Below are positions 7,660 through 14,848 of a stretch of DNA of 64,000 nt, one piece after another. The DNA is from Renibacterium sp. (GTDB lineage Bacteria > Actinomycetota > Actinomycetes > Actinomycetales > Micrococcaceae). The first letter of the stretch is position 1, and each line of letters starts with the position of its first letter. The stretch spans positions 310,001 to 374,000 of the forward strand of contig JAFOLH010000015.1 of NCBI GenBank assembly GCA_017419405.1, written 5' to 3'. The notes under the pieces were generated by a model, which searched no databases, was not told where the DNA came from, and saw only the letters and a list, made by a program, of their open reading frames with translations. The position numbers and the translations under genes are program-made.

Positions 7660-9195
7660 ATGTTGCCCAGTGTGCGCCAAGTCCTGGCCTCCGAGGAGCT
7701 GCAACGCGGCGCTCCCGAGGTGCTGGCCGGGCGGGCGGAATTGGACCGGGAAGTCCGTTGGATCCATATCGTGGAGACCACTGATGTGGCACCCGTGCTG
7801 CGCGGCCAGGAACTGGTGCTCAGCACCGGTGCCGCCTGGCCCACCCAGCCGCAGGCGCTCGAGTCGTTGGCCGCAGCCCTGGCGAAAGTGAACGTCGCCG
7901 GTTTGGTCCTGGAACTCGGCGACCGGCTCCCGCACGCGCCCGGCGCCCTGGTGGAAGCCTTCCGGCGGCATCGCCTGCCGTTGATCGTGCTGCACTCACC
8001 GGTTCAGTTCATCGCGGTGACCGAAAGCGTGCACAGCACCATCGTGGCGCAGCAGATGGCCACTTTGCGCGCCCGCGAAGACCTCAACGCGCGCTACGCC
8101 CAGATGATCGCCCGGGGCTCCTCCAGCACCTTCATCCTGCAGCAGAGCAGCGAACTGCTCGGCCAACCGGTGCTGCTCGTCGATCCGGCAGGCCGGATCG
8201 TCACCATGGCCCTGGCCGGCCGGGACACCGCGGCCGTGGTCCGGTCATGGCGGGAAAACCGGGCCAAGTGGAGCAGCTCGCAAGTGATGGCGCACGGCCA
8301 ACACTGGGGCGCGCTCTGCGCCCAACCGGCCACTCCGCAGGCCGCCGTGCACCCGGCCGGTGTGGACTATTTGCTCAGCCAGGCCGCGCTCGCGCTCGCG
8401 GTCGGCCGATTGGCGGCCGGAAGCGAAAACCCCTGGCGGGCGGACCGCGACCAGCAGTTGCTGACCGCGGTGCGCACCGGCAATTACGCCACCGATGCCG
8501 AGGTCGAGGACTTCACTGCGGCGATCGGCTTCCGAACCGGCAAGACGCCCAGCTTCGGGGTAGCGGTGTCTTTGCCCGCCGACGCCGAGGAAATCTCGGC
8601 GAACCGGCTTGCCGAAGCCCTGGAAGCGGAGGCGTTGCAGGTCTGCGTCGCCAAAGACGCCGCGGTACAGCGCCGGCAGCAGTTTTCACTGCTGCTCTCC
8701 GGCGAAACAACCGAGGTCTTGGCTGCGGTGCTCCGTTCCGGTTGGCCCGATGCCCGGATCGCGGTGGGCCGCGCCGCCGGCAGCACCCCGGAGCTGAGCG
8801 CTTCGCTGCATCAGGCGACCAGCCTCTTGTCGATGCCGAGCACCGGAGCCGAATCGCTCGGCCGGGGCCCGGTGCTCCGCGCCGATGCGCACCAATTGCG
8901 TTTGCTGATTCGCGGCTTGCGTTCGCAGCCCAGCCTTCCAGCATTCGTCCAGATGACCCTGGGACCGATCCTGTCCTGGGATGCGAAGAACTCCGGGGAC
9001 TTGCTCCAGGTCCTCCGGGCCTATTTGCGCCACCCGGGCAATCGGACCGCCGCCGCCTCGGAAAGCCATCTTTCCCGTTCCGTCTTCTACCAACGGCTGG
9101 CTCTGATCGAGGAGGTCCTCGAAGCCGATCTGAGTTCCGGGGAGACGATTTCCGCGCTTTACTCGGCGGTACTGGCCCACGATTCCCTGTCCTGA
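7660..9195 (+). CDS. PucR-family transcriptional regulator
   Basis: The N-terminal PucR ligand-sensing domain (about residues 5-130: LPSVRQVLASEELQRGAPEVLAGR through LVLELGDRLP) leads through a GAF/GGDEF-like middle to a C-terminal PucR HTH (VLRAYLRHPGNRTAAASESHLSRSVFYQRL). The ATG at 7660 (511 aa) is preferred over 7651 because GAGAGG ends at 7650, directly against the first ATG but at a proper distance from the second. Such proteins regulate purine, GABA and beta-alanine catabolism. Divergence from mmsA and the aminotransferase supports local activation in response to an amino acid or amine. Confidence 0.9.
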   Translation: MLPSVRQVLASEELQRGAPEVLAGRAELDREVRWIHIVETTDVAPVLRGQELVLSTGAAWPTQPQALESLAAALAKVNVAGLVLELGDRLPHAPGALVEAFRRHRLPLIVLHSPVQFIAVTESVHSTIVAQQMATLRAREDLNARYAQMIARGSSSTFILQQSSELLGQPVLLVDPAGRIVTMALAGRDTAAVVRSWRENRAKWSSSQVMAHGQHWGALCAQPATPQAAVHPAGVDYLLSQAALALAVGRLAAGSENPWRADRDQQLLTAVRTGNYATDAEVEDFTAAIGFRTGKTPSFGVAVSLPADAEEISANRLAEALEAEALQVCVAKDAAVQRRQQFSLLLSGETTEVLAAVLRSGWPDARIAVGRAAGSTPELSASLHQATSLLSMPSTGAESLGRGPVLRADAHQLRLLIRGLRSQPSLPAFVQMTLGPILSWDAKNSGDLLQVLRAYLRHPGNRTAAASESHLSRSVFYQRLALIEEVLEADLSSGETISALYSAVLAHDSLS

Positions 9196-9245
9196 GCAAA
9201 GCAGTTTCACTAATCCAATCGTCGAAGGCACCGAAGGAGCTGTCC

Positions 9246-10877
9246 ATGACCCAAGGAAATCCCAGCACGTTGATCGAGAACGCCCGCCTGCTGTTGCCAG
9301 GCGGCATCAGCCGCGGTTCGATTCTGCTCGAGGCGGGCAAAATCGCAGCCATCGGCGATGCCGCGGCACGGGCCGGCGCAGATTCAGTGATCGACGCGGA
9401 GAACTGCCTGGTTTCCCCGGCTTTCCAGGACGCGCATCTGCATCCGCACGGCGCCGGTCTGGAAATGCTGCGCTGCGACCTGAGCGGAGGCGGCGGATTT
9501 TCCGACTATTCCCGCACCATCGGCGAATATTTGGCAAAACATCCCGACGTCGACTGGGTTTTGGGCGGCGGCTGGTCGATGGAGCACTTCGACGGCGGCA
9601 ACCCGACTGCCGAGGCCCTGGACCGCTTGGTCCCCGACCGCCCGGCTTTTTTGCTCAACCGGGACCACCATGGCGCCTGGGCCAACTCAGTGGCCCTGCG
9701 TCTGGCCGGCATCGACGCCGGCACCCCCGATCCACGGGACGGCAGAATCGAACGGCACCCGGATGGCTCGCCCAGCGGAACGCTGCACGAGGGCGCGATG
9801 GACCTGTTCCGGCACCTGGCCCCGGCACCCGGCCAGGCGGATTTGGACGCCGGCTTCGAACTCGCCCAGGCGCAGATGTTCGCCTGGGGAGTGACCCGTT
9901 GGCAGGACGCCATCGTCGGCGATTCGGCGGTCTGCCACGACGCCTACAATTCCTACCTGAGAATGGCCGACGACGGCAGGCTCAAAGCGACCGTGACCGG
10001 AGCCCTCTGGTGGGACCGGGAGCGCGGCCTGGACCAGATCGAGTTCCTGAGCCAGCGCCGGGAGCGGGCGCAACGGCCGAAGTTCCGGGCCGGTTCGGTC
10101 AAATTGATGCTCGACGGCGTGGCGGAGAACTTCACCGCCTCGATGTTGGAGCCCTATCTGGATGCCTGCGGCTGCGTGAGCGGCAATTCCGGCAAAGTTT
10201 TCATCCCCACCGAGGAGTTGCTGCCGGCGGCGCTGCAATTGGACGCGCTGGGCTTCCAAATGCATTTCCACGCGCTGGGCGACGCTGCGGTGCGCCAGGG
10301 CCTGGACGTGCTGGAGCAGGTCCGCGCCAGCAATGGACCCCGTGATTCCAGGCATCACCTGGCGCATCTGCAAGTGGTCCACCCCGATGACATCCCGCGC
10401 TTCGCCGAGCTGGGCGCAGTGGCCAATATGCAGCCGCTCTGGGCCAGCCATGAGGAGCAGATGGACGTGTTGACCATTCCCTTCCTCGGCGAACGCCGGG
10501 CATCCTGGCAGTACCCGTTCGGCGGATTGCTGCGTGCCGGCGCCCGCTTGGCCGGCGGCAGCGATTGGCCGGTTTCCACGGGCAACCCGCTGGAACTGAT
10601 CCACACCGCGGTCAACCGCAGCAGCCTGGACCGCGGGCCGGAGGCCCAGCCGCTACTCGCCGAACAAGGGCTCTCGTTGCAGGATGCCTGGCTGGCGCAC
10701 ACCTCCGGCACCGCTTTCGTCAACCACGACGACGATCGCAGCGGCAGCTTGGAAACCGGCAAGGACGCTGATTTGGTGGTCCTGGACCGGGATCCGTTCC
10801 TGGGCCCGCTGCACCGGATCGGCGAAGCCTCGGTCCGGTACACGATCGCCCGGGGCGAGGTGGTGTTTTCCGGCTAG
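9246..10877 (+). CDS. YtcJ-type metal-dependent amidohydrolase
   Basis: The 543-aa protein starts at the ATG with AAGGAG 6 bp upstream; the longer open frame is shadow of pucR. The metal site HxH is in DAHLHPHG (H64, H66), with later metal/substrate positions at HFHALGDAAV, HHLAHLQ and GSDWPVS. The C-terminal beta domain reads DADLVVLDRDPF. This is the Amidohydro_3/YtcJ group, whose characterised members hydrolyse N-substituted formamides or amides. It follows pucR by 50 bp on the same strand, so it may deliver an amine or amino acid to the neighbouring catabolic operon. The substrate is unknown. Confidence 0.85.
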   Translation: MTQGNPSTLIENARLLLPGGISRGSILLEAGKIAAIGDAAARAGADSVIDAENCLVSPAFQDAHLHPHGAGLEMLRCDLSGGGGFSDYSRTIGEYLAKHPDVDWVLGGGWSMEHFDGGNPTAEALDRLVPDRPAFLLNRDHHGAWANSVALRLAGIDAGTPDPRDGRIERHPDGSPSGTLHEGAMDLFRHLAPAPGQADLDAGFELAQAQMFAWGVTRWQDAIVGDSAVCHDAYNSYLRMADDGRLKATVTGALWWDRERGLDQIEFLSQRRERAQRPKFRAGSVKLMLDGVAENFTASMLEPYLDACGCVSGNSGKVFIPTEELLPAALQLDALGFQMHFHALGDAAVRQGLDVLEQVRASNGPRDSRHHLAHLQVVHPDDIPRFAELGAVANMQPLWASHEEQMDVLTIPFLGERRASWQYPFGGLLRAGARLAGGSDWPVSTGNPLELIHTAVNRSSLDRGPEAQPLLAEQGLSLQDAWLAHTSGTAFVNHDDDRSGSLETGKDADLVVLDRDPFLGPLHRIGEASVRYTIARGEVVFSG

Positions 10878-11026
10878 CCGCAGCTGGCGATCAACTCCGC
10901 GCACAGCTGCACGTCGTGCTGCCCGCAATCGCAACGGAAGTAGCGCACCGTACCCTGGCTGGTGCAGTGTTCCGAGGCCAGGGTCCAGAGGTGGGGACCG
11001 CCGTCGGCGGCGAAGCAATATCTCAT
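10874..11026 (-). CDS. Small Cys-rich protein of unknown function (50 aa)
   Basis: A short reverse ORF runs from ATG at 11026 to TAG at 10876-10874. The product begins MRYCFAADGGPHLW, continues LASEHCTSQGTVRYFRCDCG and ends LCAELIASCG. Six cysteines and three histidines (CFA, HCTS, CDCGQHD, LCAEL, SCG) suggest a small zinc-ribbon or metal-binding fold. It is divergent from the CGNR zinc-finger gene and overlaps the last 4 bp of the amidohydrolase gene. I do not recognise a family; coding status rests on the dense Cys pattern and its placement in an otherwise empty gap. Confidence 0.5.
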   Translation of the reverse strand: MRYCFAADGGPHLWTLASEHCTSQGTVRYFRCDCGQHDVQLCAELIASCG

Positions 11027-11087
11027 GGACCCAGTCTCAAGTAAGGCTGTTATACCGGTAAACCATTACATGTGCTTGACTTGGCTC

Positions 11088-11633
11088 ATGTTGGTCAACC
11101 CATATGGCGAAGACCCTTTGCGGCTCGCCGTCCATCTGGTCAATTCACCCCCGGCCGGGCCGGCCGCACTCCGTGAAATCTGTCTGGCCGCCGGGGTGGT
11201 GCTCGAGCGTCCGGTGGACCAGCGGGACCTGGTGCAGACCGCTTGGATGCTGGAGGCTTGGCAACGCATCGTCGATGCGCCCGAACCGGACCTCCGGGCG
11301 CAGATCCTCAATGCCCTGCTGGCCGAATCGGCCACCTACCCGAGCCTGACCAACCACAACGGCCAGGGCTGGCACCTGCACTACCGGGAAGCCGACTTGG
11401 CACTTTGGCAGATCTTGCGCACCATGGTCTACGTGGGCACGGCGCTGCATTTCGCCACTCGCGGCATCCATCGGCTGGGGCGCTGTTCCGCGGTGGGATG
11501 CCGGCGGATCTATGCCGACTTCTCCCGCCCCGGCACCCAGCGGTACTGCTCCCCCTCCTGCTCGAATCGGGACGCGGTGCGCCGACACCGGAACCGGCTG
11601 GATTCCGTTCGGACCGCAGGCTCCGGCGGCTAG
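11088..11633 (+). CDS. CGNR zinc-finger transcriptional regulator (ABATE domain)
   Basis: The protein has about 181 aa from the ATG at 11088 (MLVNPYGEDPLRLAVHLVN). An in-frame ATG at 11070 is possible, and neither has a clear ribosome site, so a leaderless transcript is possible. The N-terminal ABATE-like helical domain is followed by a C-terminal CGNR zinc finger: CSAVGCRRIYADFSRPGTQRYCSPSCSNRDAVRRHR, with four Cys and the CSNR variant of CGNR. This family acts as stress or metabolite-responsive DNA-binding regulators. The palindrome TACCGGTA at 11053-11060 upstream may be its operator. Confidence 0.85.
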   Translation: MLVNPYGEDPLRLAVHLVNSPPAGPAALREICLAAGVVLERPVDQRDLVQTAWMLEAWQRIVDAPEPDLRAQILNALLAESATYPSLTNHNGQGWHLHYREADLALWQILRTMVYVGTALHFATRGIHRLGRCSAVGCRRIYADFSRPGTQRYCSPSCSNRDAVRRHRNRLDSVRTAGSGG

Positions 11634-11668
11634 GCTGTCGATATCCCGATCCGACGAGGAGACCAATC

Positions 11669-12439
11669 ATGGACATGCCGCAACGGCTCACCGGAAAAAC
11701 CGCCTTGATCACTGGAGCAAGCCGTGGCATCGGCTTGGGCATCGCGCAGCGCCTGGTCGCCGAAGGGGCAACCGTGGCGATCACCGCCCGCAAGGCCGAA
11801 GGCCTGGCCGAGGCGGCCCAGACTATGCCGCCGGGCGCCGTGCTCAGTTTCGCCGGCAAATCCGATGATGCCGCGCACCGCGCAGCGGTTCTCGACGGAA
11901 TCGCCGAACAGCTCGGCGGCTTGGACATCCTGGTCAACAACGCCGGCATCAACCCGGTCTTCGGGCCGCTTTCCGAGGTCGATCTGGACGCCGTCCGCAA
12001 GATCCTCGAGGTCAATGTCATCGGCACGCTCGGCTGGGTGCAGGAGGTTTTGGCGCATCCCGGCTTGGCTTTCCGGGACCGGCGCGGCTGCATCGTCAAC
12101 ATCTCCTCGGTCGCCGGACGGATACCGAGCCCGGGCCTGGGCAGCTATGGGGTTTCCAAAGCGGCGAATTCGCACCTCGCGGCGACCTTGGCGGTGGAAC
12201 TGGGCCCGGAAATCCGGGTGAATGCCGTGGCGCCGGCAGTCGTGAAAACGGATTTCGCGAAGGCGCTCTACGCAGGACGTGAAGCGGAAGTCGCCGCGCA
12301 GTATCCGCTCAACCGGTTGGGCACCGTAACGGACGTTGCCGCGGCGGTGGCGTATCTGGTGTCCGAGGACGCGTCGTGGGTGACCGGGCAACTGCTCACG
12401 CTCGACGGCGGGCTGCTCACCGCGGGCGGCCGGGCTTAG
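11669..12439 (+). CDS. SDR-family oxidoreductase (FabG-like)
   Basis: A classical 256-aa short-chain dehydrogenase. The ATG follows GAGGAGACC; a second ATG at 11675 is possible. The cofactor motif is TGASRGIGLG at about residues 14-23, then NNAGIN, the catalytic Ser in NISSVAGR and Tyr-x-x-x-Lys in YGVSKAA. The C-terminal GQLLTLDGGLLTAGG is typical. It should reduce or oxidise a carbonyl/alcohol pair with NAD(P)H. The gene stands alone 35 bp after the CGNR regulator, which may control it. No substrate can be assigned. Confidence 0.88.
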   Translation: MDMPQRLTGKTALITGASRGIGLGIAQRLVAEGATVAITARKAEGLAEAAQTMPPGAVLSFAGKSDDAAHRAAVLDGIAEQLGGLDILVNNAGINPVFGPLSEVDLDAVRKILEVNVIGTLGWVQEVLAHPGLAFRDRRGCIVNISSVAGRIPSPGLGSYGVSKAANSHLAATLAVELGPEIRVNAVAPAVVKTDFAKALYAGREAEVAAQYPLNRLGTVTDVAAAVAYLVSEDASWVTGQLLTLDGGLLTAGGRA

Positions 12440-12651
12440 CCTCCGGCCGCAGAACCAAAAGGCTCCAGGCCGTCCGGCCGCGAACTAATATAGACAATTC
12501 GAATTTTTTTCAACGGATGATGTAATTGAAAGCATCTGCCGCATATTCTATTATCGGTCGAGTGGCATATTCAAACCATTTTGTCTTAGGATAATCTCGC
12601 ATCACAGCATCGTTTTGAGGGGCAACTAAAACCATGACGATGGAGAGAATC

Positions 12652-13299
12652 ATGTCGAAAATCAACCGCAGGACATTGCTCGGTGCAGGAGCCTCGCTGG
12701 CCGGTGCCGCAGCGATGACCGCCCCGGGATCCCCTTCCGCGACCGCCACGGCAACCGCGACCTCCTCCCCCTCCGACCCCGCCAATCCCTACCTGTTCGA
12801 CCTCGCCGGAACCACGCCCGCCACCTTCGACGGCGGCAATCTGCGCGGTGCGAATGAAGAGAACTTCAAAGTCTTGAAGGACCAGAAGTCAGCCACGTAT
12901 CTGATCGAAATCGAGGTCGGCGGAATCCGCGAACCGCATTGGCACCCTAGCGCCTGGGAATCGACTTTCATCATTTCCGGCCAATCCAAGTGGTCGATCC
13001 TGGGCACGCACCCCGATGGGAAATACCGCAATCTCCAATTCACCGCCGGGCCGGGCGAACTGGTTTTCATCCCCGAAGGCTTTTTCCACTATTTCGAGAA
13101 CGCGAGCGACTCCGAGCCCTTGAAGGTGCTGGTTAATTTCAACAACAGCACGCCGGAGCCCAATGACGATCTGGGGATTGTCGCCTCGATCGCCTCGCTG
13201 CCCGATGACGTCTTGGACACCGTATTCGGCGTTCCTGCCGGCTCGTTCAGCAAGATCCCCAAGAAGCTCGAGCCCGTGACCATCACGAAACGCAAATAG
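12652..13299 (+). CDS. Tat-exported cupin protein (oxalate-decarboxylase-like)
   Basis: The protein has 215 aa from the ATG at 12652 (GGAGAG just upstream); an ATG at 12634 in frame is possible. It opens with a twin-arginine signal, SKINRRTLLGAGASLAGAAA, followed by an Ala/Thr/Ser-rich linker, so it should be exported folded. The single cupin domain has HWHPSAWE (His-x-His-x4-Glu) and GELVFIPEGFFHYFENAS with the last His, so all metal ligands are present. Mono-cupins of this type include OxdD-like and dioxygenase-like enzymes. The region 12440-12630 before it is distinctly A+T-rich. It may belong to the adjacent biosynthetic region, but that is not shown. Confidence 0.8.
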   Translation: MSKINRRTLLGAGASLAGAAAMTAPGSPSATATATATSSPSDPANPYLFDLAGTTPATFDGGNLRGANEENFKVLKDQKSATYLIEIEVGGIREPHWHPSAWESTFIISGQSKWSILGTHPDGKYRNLQFTAGPGELVFIPEGFFHYFENASDSEPLKVLVNFNNSTPEPNDDLGIVASIASLPDDVLDTVFGVPAGSFSKIPKKLEPVTITKRK

Positions 13300-13306
13300 C
13301 CGTGCC

Positions 13307-13344
13307 CCGGAGGTCGAGGCCAGCCGACCGGCCTCGACCTCCGG
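13307..13344 (+). terminator. Strong hairpin terminator after the cupin gene
   Basis: A perfect 15-bp stem (CCGGAGGTCGAGGCC at 13307-13321 pairing with 13330-13344) with an 8-nt loop lies 7 bp after the cupin stop. There is no T-run, as is common for actinobacterial terminators. It isolates the cupin gene from the panD promoter 45 bp further on. Confidence 0.75.
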
Positions 13345-13389
13345 CGCACGCAGCGCCATGCGACGCCTCCTCCGCCGGCGGAGAATCCG

Positions 13390-13418
13390 TTGTACAAACC
13401 GACTGATCGGTTTATAAT
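13390..13418 (+). promoter_or_regulatory. panD promoter with embedded ARE-like operator; leaderless start
   Basis: TTGTAC (13390-13395) and a perfect TATAAT (13413-13418) are separated by 17 bp, an ideal sigma-70 type promoter. Transcription would start about 7 bp after the -10, at the A of the panD ATG (13425), so the mRNA is probably leaderless; there is no ribosome site. The whole spacer is a perfect inverted repeat, AAACCGA-CTGA-TCGGTTT (13396-13413). This matches the ACCG-N6-CGGT form of autoregulatory elements bound by gamma-butyrolactone receptors. A repressor bound here would block RNA polymerase directly. Confidence 0.75.
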
Positions 13419-13424
13419 TGCACC

Positions 13425-13841
13425 ATGACCCGAACGATGTTTAAGTCAAAAATCCATCGAGCCACCGTTACCGAAGCAAACCTGCACTACGTCGGATCCG
13501 TCACGGTCGACCTGGACCTCCTGGATGCCGCGGACATCCTGCCCGGAGAACTCGTTTCAATCGTCGACATCGACAATGGCGCCCGACTCGAGACCTACAC
13601 CATCGCCGGAGAACGCGGCTCCGGAGTGCTGGGGATCAATGGTGCGGCAGCGCACCTGGTACACCCCGGCGACCTCGTCATCCTGATCACCTACGCCCAA
13701 ATGTCCCGGGCGGAAGCCCTCGACTTCGTTCCCAAGATCGTGCACGTCAATGAGCGGAACCAGATGGTCAAACTCGGCACCGACCCGGCCGAATCAGTGA
13801 CCGAAGGGCTTTCCCGACCGCCCTTCGCGGTGAGCCGCTGA
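13425..13841 (+). CDS. panD: Aspartate 1-decarboxylase (pyruvoyl enzyme)
   Basis: The 138-aa protein matches PanD over its length. [21 protein letters not shown] carries the self-processing site Gly24-Ser25, where cleavage creates the pyruvoyl cofactor, and ITYAQM and IVHVNERN are conserved. It converts L-aspartate to beta-alanine and CO2, normally for pantothenate/CoA. Here it is not with other pan genes. It lies next to a biosynthetic operon with two amide-bond-forming enzyme types, and its promoter has an ARE-like operator. It may therefore make beta-alanine as a building block; primary metabolism remains the alternative. Confidence 0.93.
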   Translation: MTRTMFKSKIHRATVTEANLHYVGSVTVDLDLLDAADILPGELVSIVDIDNGARLETYTIAGERGSGVLGINGAAAHLVHPGDLVILITYAQMSRAEALDFVPKIVHVNERNQMVKLGTDPAESVTEGLSRPPFAVSR

Positions 13842-13853
13842 TTCCGCTCTCTC

Positions 13854-13936
13854 CTCGCGAAGATGCATCTTCGATTCTGAGATGCAGTATTGGCCGCTAA
13901 ACGTGCATCACGATGCTGAAGATGCATCTTCGCGAG
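13854..13936. repeat. 19-bp inverted repeat with palindromic arms between panD and the FAH gene
   Basis: CTCGCGAAGATGCATCTTC (13854-13872) is repeated in perfect inverse at 13918-13936, with 45 nt between. Each arm contains the self-complementary 14-mer GAAGATGCATCTTC, so the structure can fold as one long hairpin or as two small ones. It begins 12 bp after the panD stop and ends 27 bp before the end of the convergent operon. Bidirectional terminator is the first reading; a pair of protein-binding palindromes is the alternative. Confidence 0.7.
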
Positions 13937-13963
13937 TTGGGCTAACAGGGGGTGTCCGCGGGC

Positions 13964-14812
13964 TTACGCTCCGCCGACGGGCGTGCAACGTGTCGTCATC
14001 CTGCCGATCTCGGGGGCGAAACTCTCCACCAGGTCGCCTGCCTCGAGGTATTGCGGCGGAGTCATCTGCATGCCCATTCCAGACGGGGTTCCGGAGAAGA
14101 TCAGGTCACCCGGGTAGAGCTCGCAAATCGCCGAAATCCTCGATACCAGCTCGGCGATCGGGAAAATCAGCCGAGCGGTGCTGTCGCGCTGCACGGTCTT
14201 GCCGTTGACCGAACAGCCCAACTCGATGTCTTCGCGATCCGCAAACTCATCGGGAGTGACCAGAACCGGCCCGGTCGGCCCGAAGGACGGGAACGATTTG
14301 CCCAGCGAAAACTGCTTCGCCGGTCCGCCCAATTGCAGCTCCCGCTCGGAGAAGTCCTGGCCCAGGGTCAACCCGGCGACCAAATCCCAAGCCTCGGCCG
14401 CCGCAACCCGATAGCCGGGTTTGCCGATCACGACGACGATTTCGACTTCCCAGTCCACCGAGGCCGTAGGCAACGGAAGGTCTGCGTGCGGTCCCACGAT
14501 GCTGCTGGGGAACTTGGTGAAAATCACCGGCAGCTCATCGGAGCCGGCCACTACGGATGCCCGGCCGTGATAGTTGCTGGCGATGGCGAAGACTTGGCGC
14601 GGCCGAGGCGACGGCGCACCGAGTTGCTCCGGGTCCACCGCGATCCGGCCTTCCGGGGCCTGGGCCGAACCGTACCAGTCCCGGAACTCGCTCCACTGCT
14701 GGAACAACGCCCCGGGTTCGGCCGGAAACCGGCCACCGGAGGCGAGTTCGACGTCGATGGCGCTATCGCCGTCGAACACCACCGCCCGGCCGGCCAGGTT
14801 CCCCAGCCTCAC
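13964..14812 (-). CDS. Fumarylacetoacetate hydrolase (FAH) family protein
   Basis: The FAH-superfamily catalytic fold is clear: FAIASNYHGRA, FTKFPSSIVGPHADL with the Glu-type metal site VDWEVEIVVVIGKPG, then LTLGQDFSERELQ and GDLIFSGTPSGMGM. I prefer the GTG at 14812 (282 aa) because GGGGGAG lies 6 bp upstream; a TTG at 14830 would add 6 residues. Members hydrolyse or decarboxylate beta-diketo and 2-oxo acids or act as hydratases. It is the last gene of the nine-gene leftward operon, 36 bp after the ATP-grasp gene. Its role there is unknown. Confidence 0.85.
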   Translation of the reverse strand: MRLGNLAGRAVVFDGDSAIDVELASGGRFPAEPGALFQQWSEFRDWYGSAQAPEGRIAVDPEQLGAPSPRPRQVFAIASNYHGRASVVAGSDELPVIFTKFPSSIVGPHADLPLPTASVDWEVEIVVVIGKPGYRVAAAEAWDLVAGLTLGQDFSERELQLGGPAKQFSLGKSFPSFGPTGPVLVTPDEFADREDIELGCSVNGKTVQRDSTARLIFPIAELVSRISAICELYPGDLIFSGTPSGMGMQMTPPQYLEAGDLVESFAPEIGRMTTRCTPVGGA

Positions 14813-14848
14813 CGGCCGCTCCCCCGGCAAAATTCCGGAGCACCGGGT

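Noticed and set aside
5897-7660. 587-codon forward ORF opposite mmsA
   Set aside because: Antisense frame of the dehydrogenase; product has no recognisable motifs.
12510-12785. 91-codon reverse ORF across the A+T-rich gap before the Tat cupin
   Set aside because: Overlaps the cupin signal peptide; no ribosome site and no family. The hydrophobic part is antisense of the A+T-rich gap.
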